Source: ZC4RG30 sp964456255 (lineage in GTDB: Bacteria; Pseudomonadota; Gammaproteobacteria; Steroidobacterales; Steroidobacteraceae). From it: 28,463 nt of DNA. The stretch lies in contig CAYWDZ010000010.1 of assembly GCA_964456255.1 (NCBI GenBank), positions 1-28,463 on the forward strand, in the 5' to 3' direction. Shown one piece after another: positions 22,269 to 28,463 of the stretch; within the stretch, counting starts at the first letter, position 1, and each line of letters opens with the position of its first letter. Both the position numbers and the translations under genes were made by a program. Below the pieces are notes generated by a model. That model was not told the DNA's origin. It saw nothing but the letters and a program-made list of their open reading frames with translations, and made no database searches.

Positions 22269-23692
22269 AGCCGGTACGCCTTCTTGGGCAAGCGATACGC
22301 CAGATCCACCGCAACCTCCGCGGCTTCGTCCTCATCCAGGCGATGTTCGGCCACCAGCTTCGCCAGCACCGCGCAGTCGATGCGGCGTGCCACGTCGTGG
22401 CGCGCGGGAATCGACATGAACGCACGCGTGTCGTCGTTGAAGCCGATGGTGTTGTAGAAGCCTGCGCTCGCCAGCGTCTGTTCGCGAAAGCGCCACATGC
22501 CCTCGGGCGCATCGTGGAACCACCACGCCGGCCCGAGGAACAGGCAGGGGTAATGCCCGGCCAGCGGCGCGAGCTCACGTGCATAGGTGCTTTCATCCAG
22601 CGTGAACAGCACCAGCCTGAAGCGTGGCTCGTTGCCGAAGCGGTCCAGCAGCGGTTTCAATGCGCGCACGTATTCGGTGGGGGTCGGGATGTCAGCGCCT
22701 TTGTCTCGGCCATACATCTCGAACAGGTCGCGGTTGTGGTTGCGGAACGAGCCGGGGTGGATCTGCATCACCAGCCCGTCCTCGACGCTCATCGCGGCCA
22801 TCTCGGTCAGCACCTGCGCGCGGAACAGTTCCGCATCCGCGGCCGTGGGATGGCCGCGCACGATCTTGTTGAACAAGCGGTCCGCCTCGGCGTGGGACAG
22901 ATCGGCCGTGGCGCAGCTCACGTGGCCGTGGTCGGTGGAGGTCGCGCCCATCGCCGCGAAGAACGCGCGCCGCTGGCGATGCGCCGCGAGATAGCCCTCC
23001 CAGGTGAATACGTTCTCGCCGGTGATCTCTCCAAAGCGGCGCAATGCGTGCGGAAATTGCTCGTGTTCCGGGTCGACCACCGCGTCGGGACGATAGGCCG
23101 TGATCACGCGGCCCTGCCAGCCGCTATCCCGGATCACCTGGTGATGTTCCAGCGAATCGTTCGGGCCTTCGGTGGTGGCGATGACCTCGATGTTGAAGCG
23201 CTCGAACAGCGCACGTGGCCGAAAGGCCTCCGTGTGCAGCGCCGCGGTGATGGTGTCGTAGTAGTGATCCGCGGTGCCCTCGCCCAGACGCACCTTCAGA
23301 CCAAACACCTCATGGAACACATGGTTCAGCCACAGCGCCGATGGCGTGCCCCGGAACAGATGGAAGTTCTGCGCGAACAGTCGCCACGCGACGCGCGGAT
23401 CGACATGTGCGCGCGACCCGTCGCGACGCGGGATGCCGAGCTGCTCCAGCGAGATGCCCTGGCTGTAGAGCATGCGGAACACATAGTGGTCAGGAACCAG
23501 CAGCAACTCGGTGGCATTGGCGAACGGCGCATTGCCGGCGAACCACGCCGGGTCGGTGTGCCCGTGCGGGCTGATGATGGGCAGTTTCGCCACCGCGCCG
23601 TAGAGCCGGCGCGCGATATCCCGCTGTGCAGGGTCGGACGGGAACAGGCGGTCTTCGTGCAGCACGAGTGCGGAGGCGGAATTCATGGCCAT
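22265..23692 (-). CDS. uxaC: Glucuronate (uronate) isomerase
   Basis: Isomerises D-glucuronate to D-fructuronate (and galacturonate to tagaturonate), the first intracellular step of the pathway. The 475-residue protein matches UxaC in length (about 470) and in motifs: PIISPHGHTDPAWF with metal-binding H43 and H45, GTPSALWLNHVFHEVFG, TTEGPNDSLEHH, MQIHPGSFRNHN and FLGPAWWFHDAPEGM. Two in-frame ATGs at 23692 and 23686 lie in a CATGGCCATG palindrome; the upstream is chosen arbitrarily. Neither has a clear ribosome site, which may reflect a very short leader. It is the first gene of the leftward run and is divergent from the sugar symporter gene. Confidence 0.95.
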   Translation of the reverse strand: MAMNSASALVLHEDRLFPSDPAQRDIARRLYGAVAKLPIISPHGHTDPAWFAGNAPFANATELLLVPDHYVFRMLYSQGISLEQLGIPRRDGSRAHVDPRVAWRLFAQNFHLFRGTPSALWLNHVFHEVFGLKVRLGEGTADHYYDTITAALHTEAFRPRALFERFNIEVIATTEGPNDSLEHHQVIRDSGWQGRVITAYRPDAVVDPEHEQFPHALRRFGEITGENVFTWEGYLAAHRQRRAFFAAMGATSTDHGHVSCATADLSHAEADRLFNKIVRGHPTAADAELFRAQVLTEMAAMSVEDGLVMQIHPGSFRNHNRDLFEMYGRDKGADIPTPTEYVRALKPLLDRFGNEPRFRLVLFTLDESTYARELAPLAGHYPCLFLGPAWWFHDAPEGMWRFREQTLASAGFYNTIGFNDDTRAFMSIPARHDVARRIDCAVLAKLVAEHRLDEDEAAEVAVDLAYRLPKKAYRL

Positions 23693-23804
23693 GGTGAATG
23701 ACAACTTATGCCATCCGCATGGTTCATGTCGACCGCAGCCGCGCAGCTCAAGGGTATGATGGCGCGCCACGGCAAGGCAGCCGGAAACAACAAGGGGGAG
23801 AACG
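23693..23804. promoter_or_regulatory. Divergent control region uxaC / sugar symporter
   Basis: 112 bp between outward-facing genes of the same pathway, so a shared regulator is likely to bind here. A CCAT-CCGC-ATGG inverted repeat lies at 23711-23722. Rightward, TATGAT at 23755-23760 could be a -10 box without a good -35. AGGGGGAG 5 bp before GTG 23805 is a strong ribosome site. No UxuR/ExuR-like TTGGTATACCAA site is present. Confidence 0.45.
23705..23732 (-). promoter_or_regulatory. Candidate sigma70 promoter for uxaC
   Basis: On the minus strand TCGACA (5 of 6 matches to TTGACA) is followed after 16 bp by CATAAG (4 of 6 to TATAAT). The -10 ends 12 bp before the first ATG of uxaC, which would leave a leader of only a few bases. 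Confidence 0.3.
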
Positions 23805-25286
23805 GTGCAGACCGCGAACAACAACACCCAGAAGCTTTCAGTCGTTGAAAAGATCGGCTACAGCCTGGGAGACCTGTCCGCCAACCTGATCTTCCAGACG
23901 CTGGTGAGCTTCCTCGCCTTCTTCTATACGGATGTGTATCGCATCCCGGCAGACACCGCCGCCAAGATCATCTTCTGGGTGGGGCTGCTGGGTGCTTTCG
24001 GGTTCACGCCCCTGATGGGCCTCGTCGCCGACCGCACCCGCACCCGCTGGGGCAAGTTCCGGCCGTGGATCCTGTGGACCGCCATCCCCTTCGGTGTCTT
24101 TGCGTTGCTGGCCTTCAGCACGCCGGACCTGGGCGATCACGGCAAGGTGATCTACGCGCTGATCACGTACACGCTGCTGGTGGCGGTGTACGTGGCCAAC
24201 AATCTGCCCTATGGCGCGCTCTCCGGCGTGCTCACCGGCAACATGGCACAGCGCAACAGCATGTCCTCGTACCGCTTCGTGGCGGTGATGATCGCGCAGT
24301 TCGTGATCCAGGTGCTGCTGCTGCCGCTGGTGCTGATCCTGGGCGGTGGTGACAAGGCGGTGGGCTTCTCGAACACCATGGCGATCTTTGCCGCGGTGGG
24401 CACCGTGTTCTTCTTCATCTCGTTCTTCACCACGAAGGAGCGGGTCGTTCCCGAAGCCAGCCAGAAGACCACCATCCGCCAGGACATCGCCGACCTCGCG
24501 GGCAACCGCCCCTGGCAGCTGATGCTGGTCCTGACCGTCCTGGTATTCATCACGCTGGCGCTCAAGGGCGGCATGTACGTGTACTACTTCAAGTACTACA
24601 TGAATGAGGCCGACCTCGCGGCCTTCCTGCAGAACATCGGCTTCAATCGCTTCATCGACGGACTCAACGCCATGCTCACCGGCATGGGGCTGACCGAATT
24701 CCAGTGGCCGAAGGATGCGCCGACCTCGGCGCTCTCGCTGTTCAATGGCTGCGGCATCCTCTGCGGCATCATCGGCATCGGTCTTTCGAAGCGCCTGGCC
24801 GACCGCTTCGGCAAGCGCGATGTGTTCGGTGCCGCGCTGCTGGTCTCGACACTGTGCCTGCTCGCCTTTCTGCTGTATCCGCCGAATGCAGCGGGCGCGG
24901 TGGTGCTCACCGGCATGCTGCATGGCTTCTTCTATGGCATCACCACGCCGATCCTGTGGTCGATGGTGGCGGATGTCGCGGACTTCTCCGAATGGCGCAA
25001 CAACCGCCGCGCCACGGCCATCGTGTTCTCGGCCATCATGGTGGGCCTGAAGATCGGGCTCGCCGTCGGTGGCGCGCTGGTGGCGGAGATCCTCGCCATC
25101 TACGGTTACGATCCGGACCTCACGGCCCAGCCTGCCGGTGCGGTACAGGGGATCAAGATGGCGGTCAGTGTGTACAGCTCGGTTCCGTTCCTGCTCTGCG
25201 TCGGCCTGCTGTTCTTCTACGAGATCAACAAGGAGACCGAAGTGAAGATCGAGCAGGACCTGGCGGCGCGGCGCGCGGCGGCGTAG
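23805..25286 (+). CDS. GPH-family sugar:cation symporter (glycoside/glucuronide type)
   Basis: A 493-residue inner-membrane symporter of the GPH (MelB/XylP/UidB) branch of the major facilitator superfamily. N-terminal blocks IGYSLGDLSANLIF and FYTDVYRI are typical, as is the cytoplasmic signature DRTRTRWGKFRPW at residues 76-88. About twelve hydrophobic segments can be counted; a longer polar loop lies at about 265-305 between the two halves. The start is GTG with AGGGGGAG 5 bp upstream. The substrate is inferred from the GH43 enzyme following by 9 bp and from divergent uxaC: xylo-oligosaccharide, arabinosyl-xyloside, aldouronate or glucuronate. A free hexuronate transporter would more often belong to another MFS branch (ExuT). 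Confidence 0.9.
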   Translation: MQTANNNTQKLSVVEKIGYSLGDLSANLIFQTLVSFLAFFYTDVYRIPADTAAKIIFWVGLLGAFGFTPLMGLVADRTRTRWGKFRPWILWTAIPFGVFALLAFSTPDLGDHGKVIYALITYTLLVAVYVANNLPYGALSGVLTGNMAQRNSMSSYRFVAVMIAQFVIQVLLLPLVLILGGGDKAVGFSNTMAIFAAVGTVFFFISFFTTKERVVPEASQKTTIRQDIADLAGNRPWQLMLVLTVLVFITLALKGGMYVYYFKYYMNEADLAAFLQNIGFNRFIDGLNAMLTGMGLTEFQWPKDAPTSALSLFNGCGILCGIIGIGLSKRLADRFGKRDVFGAALLVSTLCLLAFLLYPPNAAGAVVLTGMLHGFFYGITTPILWSMVADVADFSEWRNNRRATAIVFSAIMVGLKIGLAVGGALVAEILAIYGYDPDLTAQPAGAVQGIKMAVSVYSSVPFLLCVGLLFFYEINKETEVKIEQDLAARRAAA

Positions 25287-25295
25287 TCATCGGTC

Positions 25296-26309
25296 ATGGC
25301 TGACGAATACGACCGGGAAGAACTGGAACGCCTGGCCGCGCGCGCCATTTCTCCGCCGCTGGTGCGCGCTATCCACACGGCTGATCCTTCGGCGCATGTG
25401 TTCGAGGGCAAGGTCTATATCTATCCCTCGCATGACATCGACGGCGGCGTGCCGGCCGACGACCTGGGCAGCCACTACGCGATGGTGGACTACCACGTGT
25501 TCCGGCAGGCTTCTCCCGGCAGCGAGGCCGAGGACTGCGGCGTGGCGCTGCACGTGAAGGACGTGCCCTGGGCGGCGAAGCAGATGTGGGCGCCGGACGC
25601 AGCGTGCAAGGATGGCCGCTATTACCTGTATTTCCCGGCCAAGCGCGCCGACGGCATCTTCCAGATCGGGGTCGCGGTGGGCGATCGCCCGGAAGGGCCC
25701 TTCAAGCCGGAACCACGCGCCATCGAGGGAAGCTACTCCATCGATCCGGCGGTGCTGGCGGATGACGGGGCGTACTACATGGTGTTTGGCGGGCTGTGGG
25801 GCGGGCAGCTGCAGAAGTACCGCAACAATGGGTACGCCGAATCCAATGCGGAACCGGCCGATGGAGAACCTGCGCTCGGGCCGCGCATTGCGCGCCTGGC
25901 CGCCGACATGAAGCAGTTTGCGGAAGCCCCGCACGAACTGACGATCCTCGACGAGCATGGTGTGCCACTGCGCGCAGGTGATCATTCGCGGCGCTTCTTC
26001 GAAGGCCCGTGGTTGCACAAGTACCAGGGCCGCTACTACCTGTCCTGGTCCACCGGCAACACGCACCTGTTGTGCTATGCGACGGCCGACAACCCGTATG
26101 GCCCCTATCGCTACCAGGGCGTAATCCTCACGCCCGTGATCGGCTGGACCACACATCATTCCATCGTGGAATTCGGTGGCAGGTGGTGGCTGTACTACCA
26201 CGATGCCATCCTGTCCGGCGGCGTCTCGCACCTGCGCAACATCAAGGTTGCGGAACTCAAGTACGACGCCGACGGTCGCATCGTCACGCTGCATCCCTAC
26301 GGCCGGTAG
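25296..26309 (+). CDS. GH43 glycosidase (beta-xylosidase / alpha-L-arabinofuranosidase), cytoplasmic
   Basis: A 337-residue single-domain GH43 enzyme. The three catalytic acidic residues of the five-bladed propeller are visible: base D30 in HTADPSAHVF, pKa modulator D150 in GSYSIDPAVL and general acid E236 in FFEGPWLHK. Other family blocks are KVYIYPSHDIDG, VPWAAKQMWAPDA, YYLYFPAKRADGIFQIGV and GGLWGGQLQKYRNN. There is no signal peptide, so it should act on oligosaccharides imported by the symporter encoded 9 bp upstream. GH43 members split between xylosidase and arabinofuranosidase activity and the sequence alone does not decide. It ends 4 bp before the epimerase start. Confidence 0.9.
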   Translation: MADEYDREELERLAARAISPPLVRAIHTADPSAHVFEGKVYIYPSHDIDGGVPADDLGSHYAMVDYHVFRQASPGSEAEDCGVALHVKDVPWAAKQMWAPDAACKDGRYYLYFPAKRADGIFQIGVAVGDRPEGPFKPEPRAIEGSYSIDPAVLADDGAYYMVFGGLWGGQLQKYRNNGYAESNAEPADGEPALGPRIARLAADMKQFAEAPHELTILDEHGVPLRAGDHSRRFFEGPWLHKYQGRYYLSWSTGNTHLLCYATADNPYGPYRYQGVILTPVIGWTTHHSIVEFGGRWWLYYHDAILSGGVSHLRNIKVAELKYDADGRIVTLHPYGR

Positions 26310-26313
26310 CGCA

Positions 26314-27141
26314 ATGCTGGACCCGTCACTGCGACCACTGGCACCCGGCAGGCTGCTCCAGATCCGCAGCGATGCACTGGAAGTGGATGTGGCGCCCGAG
26401 GCAGGCGGACGCATCGCGCAGATCCGCTGCGATGGCGTGGACTGGCTGGCCGGCTACAGCGCCGAGAACAACGGCGCGATTGCCTGGGGTTGCTATGCCA
26501 TGGTGCCGTGGGTCGGGCGCATCCGCCGCGGACGGTTCTCCTTCGGTGGACGTGACTATCAACTGCCCATCACGCTGGGTCCGCATGCCATCCATGGCGT
26601 GGGCTTCGTGCTGCCGTGGCAGGTCACGGCGCAGACGGCGTCGCAGGTCGATCTGTCGCTGCAATTGCCCCGGGATGAACGCTGGCCCTTCGGGGGCATG
26701 GCGAACCAGCGCTTTGCGGTTGCAGGTCGCAACCTGCGGCTGGAGCTGGCGGTGACGGCCGGCGACGCGGCCATGCCACGGCCGACGCTGGGCTGGCATC
26801 CGTGGTTCCTGAAGCCCGAGCGCCTGGATTTCAGGCCCACGCAGTACTACCCGCGCGATGACAACTACATCTCCACGCTGCCACTGGCCGAGCCGCCCTG
26901 GGGCAAGCCCTGGGATGATTGCTTCATCAACACCGTGCCGCCGGTACTGCACCGTGCGGGTCAAGCGCTGCGGCTGGTATCGGAATGCGAGCACTGGGTG
27001 GTGTTCGACGAGCGCGCGCATGCCACCTGCGTGGAACCGCAGACGGGCTCACCGGATGCGTTCAACCTCTACCCCGGGCACGTGCTCGAAGCAGGCGGGA
27101 CGGTGAGCGCTTCGTTCCTGCTGGAGTGGCTGCCGCGCTGA
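26314..27141 (+). CDS. Aldose 1-epimerase-like protein
   Basis: A 275-residue beta-sandwich mutarotase-type protein that interconverts sugar anomers, here probably xylose, arabinose or glucuronate released by GH43/GH67. Catalytic-type residues are visible: H94 in GPHAIHGVGF, H162 in GWHPWFL and E241 in TCVEPQTGSPDAFN. The start at ATG 26314 is 4 bp after the GH43 stop; the longer frame from 26176 overlaps GH43 and lacks family character. There is no signal peptide. The last base of its stop abuts the stop of the convergent photolyase gene. The specific sugar is not determinable. Confidence 0.88.
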   Translation: MLDPSLRPLAPGRLLQIRSDALEVDVAPEAGGRIAQIRCDGVDWLAGYSAENNGAIAWGCYAMVPWVGRIRRGRFSFGGRDYQLPITLGPHAIHGVGFVLPWQVTAQTASQVDLSLQLPRDERWPFGGMANQRFAVAGRNLRLELAVTAGDAAMPRPTLGWHPWFLKPERLDFRPTQYYPRDDNYISTLPLAEPPWGKPWDDCFINTVPPVLHRAGQALRLVSECEHWVVFDERAHATCVEPQTGSPDAFNLYPGHVLEAGGTVSASFLLEWLPR

Positions 27142-27147
27142 TCAGCG
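27136..27147. other. 12-bp palindrome carrying both convergent stop codons
   Basis: CGCTGATCAGCG is a perfect palindrome. Its centre TGATCA is TGA of the epimerase gene on the plus strand and, read on the minus strand, TGA of the photolyase gene. No intergenic space and no separate terminator exist between the two genes. Confidence 0.6.
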
Positions 27148-28463
27148 TCCGCTGGCCTGCCTGTAGGCAGCGAGCGCGCGCTGCCGGCTTTGCTTCAGGT
27201 CGACGAGTGCCGTGGCAGGACGCTCTGCACGCGCGAGGAAGCGCTGCCGATAAGCGCCCTCCGGATCGAACTTCTCCGCCTGCGTCTGCGGATTGAAGAT
27301 GCGGAACCAGGGCGCGGCATCCGGACTGGTGCCGGCCACCCATTGCCAGTTACAGGCATTGCTGGCGAGGTCGGCATCCACCAGCGTGTCCCAGAACCAG
27401 CGCTCGCCGCGGCGCCAGTCGTGCAGCAGGTTCTTCACCAGGTACGAGGCCACGACCATGCGCACCCGGTTGTGCATCCAGCCGGTCTGCCACAGCTCAC
27501 GCATCCCGGCATCGACCAGGTCCTCGCCGGTCTCGCCGCGGGTCCAGGCCTGGAACTCGCGCGCGTCATCGCGCCACTTCATCGCGTCAAACGCGCCGCT
27601 GCGCGCGCGATCCGGCAGTGCCGGATGCAGCACCAGTTGCTGCGCGGCGAACTCGCGCCAGACGAGTTCGCTGCAGAACTTGTCGCGCCGCATCTCTTCC
27701 TCGCCAATGCCGCTGCGCGCGCCGGCCTTGATCACCGCGGTCCAGACCTGGCGAGCAGAGAGCTCGCCATGACGCAGGAAGGGTGAAAGCCGCGCGGTGG
27801 CGGCGAGATCCGTGCGATCGCGCGTTTCTGCATACGCAGCCAGTCGCCCTTGCACGAATTGCTTCAGCGCGGCCCGCGCCGACGTTTCGCCCGGCTGCCA
27901 GTGCGCCGCGAGCTTCTCGTACCAGCGGTGTGAAGACCGCAACGACAGATCAGCGAGCGCCAGCGATTGCGGCCAGCGGCGTGGAGCAGGAATTTCCCTG
28001 GGCGATGCTTCAGGCGCCTCGATGCGTGCCTGCGCCAGGAACGCGCGCCAGAAGGGCGTGAACACCTGCACGCAGTCGCCGCTCGTGCCGCGCACGGTGC
28101 CCGGCTCGACCAGGCGCGATGAATGGAAGCCGTGACTGTGGAGACCTGACCCTGCCAGCCAGTGCTGCAGCCGAGCTTCGACGCGCAGTGCGGCAGGTTC
28201 GTAGCGGCAGTTCCAGTACAGCTGCGTGGCGCCGGTCGCATTGACCAGCGACTGCAGCGCATCGAGCGTGGGGCCGCGCAGCAACGTCAGGCGCGAGCCA
28301 CGCTCGCGCAGCGAGGCATCCAGTTGCTGCAGGGATTCGTGCAGCCACCAGCACGCGGCCGCGCCCGGCGCCCACTCGCCCTCTTCTTCCGGGCTCCAGA
28401 TGAACACCGGAACCACCTGCCGCGCAGCGCGCGTGGCGGCCAGCAATGCGGGATTGTCCGCAA
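27142..28463 (-). CDS. phrB: Cryptochrome/photolyase family: deoxyribodipyrimidine photo-lyase (N-terminus outside window)
   Basis: Light-driven repair of cyclobutane pyrimidine dimers in DNA, class I type. About 440 residues are visible; the frame is open to the window edge and reads ADNPALLAATRAARQ there, which is the usual block about 10-15 residues after the start, so only the first few residues are missing. A TTG at 28446 is internal. The antenna domain (VVPVFIWSPEEEGEW) is followed by the FAD-binding domain: LSPFLRHGELSARQVW, ELVWREFAAQ, GMRELWQTGWMHNRVRMVVASYL, DADLASNACNWQWVAG and FRIFNPQTQAEKFDP. These are signature sequences of class I photolyases. It converges on the epimerase gene with abutting stops and is functionally unrelated to it. 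Confidence 0.95.
   Translation of the reverse strand, partial: ADNPALLAATRAARQVVPVFIWSPEEEGEWAPGAAACWWLHESLQQLDASLRERGSRLTLLRGPTLDALQSLVNATGATQLYWNCRYEPAALRVEARLQHWLAGSGLHSHGFHSSRLVEPGTVRGTSGDCVQVFTPFWRAFLAQARIEAPEASPREIPAPRRWPQSLALADLSLRSSHRWYEKLAAHWQPGETSARAALKQFVQGRLAAYAETRDRTDLAATARLSPFLRHGELSARQVWTAVIKAGARSGIGEEEMRRDKFCSELVWREFAAQQLVLHPALPDRARSGAFDAMKWRDDAREFQAWTRGETGEDLVDAGMRELWQTGWMHNRVRMVVASYLVKNLLHDWRRGERWFWDTLVDADLASNACNWQWVAGTSPDAAPWFRIFNPQTQAEKFDPEGAYRQRFLARAERPATALVDLKQSRQRALAAYRQASGR

Noticed and set aside
23838..24923. Long minus-strand open frame opposite the symporter gene
   Set aside because: Composition (His, Gln, Arg, Glu-rich) mirrors a hydrophobic membrane protein on the other strand; no signal, start site or motif supports it.
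28444..28446. TTG start codon of the photolyase gene
   Set aside because: The frame continues upstream with ADNPA, a conserved part of the photolyase N-terminus, so the gene runs past the window edge.
1..28463. Mobile elements, phage genes, CRISPR arrays, tRNA or rRNA genes
   Set aside because: I scanned for transposase or integrase frames, regularly spaced direct repeats and cloverleaf-like sequences and saw none.

Overview
The window is GC-rich, densely coding DNA from a Gram-negative bacterium. Lipoproteins, Tat and Sec signal peptides, an UrcA-family protein, a Blc lipocalin, DUF6152 and a GPH-type sugar symporter point to a pseudomonadote. A plant-polysaccharide-degrading gammaproteobacterium (Steroidobacter/Xanthomonadales-like) is my best guess; this is inference from gene content only. 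I see no tRNA, rRNA, CRISPR array, insertion sequence, integrase or transcription-factor gene, and no gene-free stretch longer than about 230 bases.

Left flank (1-7025, + strand): a compact operon for 4-O-methyl-glucuronoxylan side chains. It encodes the C-terminal part of a GH67 alpha-glucuronidase (cut by the window edge), a ManD-type D-mannonate dehydratase, an exported GH3 beta-xylosidase, a PfkB-family 2-keto-3-deoxygluconate kinase and a UxuB-like fructuronate reductase. Neighbours are 7-12 bp apart or overlap.

Middle (7068-18142): mostly exported proteins with no link to sugar metabolism. These are a DUF4140/DUF4139 (MuiA-like) protein, a Tat-exported protein with two EthD-like repeats, an UrcA protein and a divergent Blc lipocalin. 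Next comes a cluster of six exported proteins around a divergent promoter region at about 14.8-15.0 kb. On the minus side four genes (13334-14806, 12339-13277, 11349-12218, 10947-11345) include two that share one core fold, one CDRAC-module protein and a DUF6152 protein. On the plus side are a protein with two tandem copies of the CDRAC module and a membrane-anchored helical protein. A small lipoprotein closes this part. This cluster is the least explained piece of the window and my main candidate for an undescribed envelope system.

Right flank (18220-27141): the second half of hexuronate utilisation, organised divergently from about 23.75 kb. Leftward run uxaC, an exported SMP-30/gluconolactonase, an exported alpha/beta hydrolase, and a three-gene sulfur-transport module (YeeE/YedE half, DUF6691, TauE/SafE), all tightly packed. 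Rightward run a GPH sugar symporter, a cytoplasmic GH43 glycosidase and an aldose 1-epimerase-like protein. A photolyase gene (27142 to the window edge) converges on that operon.

Together the two flanks give a nearly complete route. GH67, GH3 and GH43 release glucuronic acid, xylose and arabinose; the symporter imports sugars; UxaC makes fructuronate; UxuB makes mannonate; ManD makes 2-keto-3-deoxygluconate; KdgK phosphorylates it. KDPG aldolase, xylose isomerase/xylulokinase, a TonB receptor and a regulator are not in this window.
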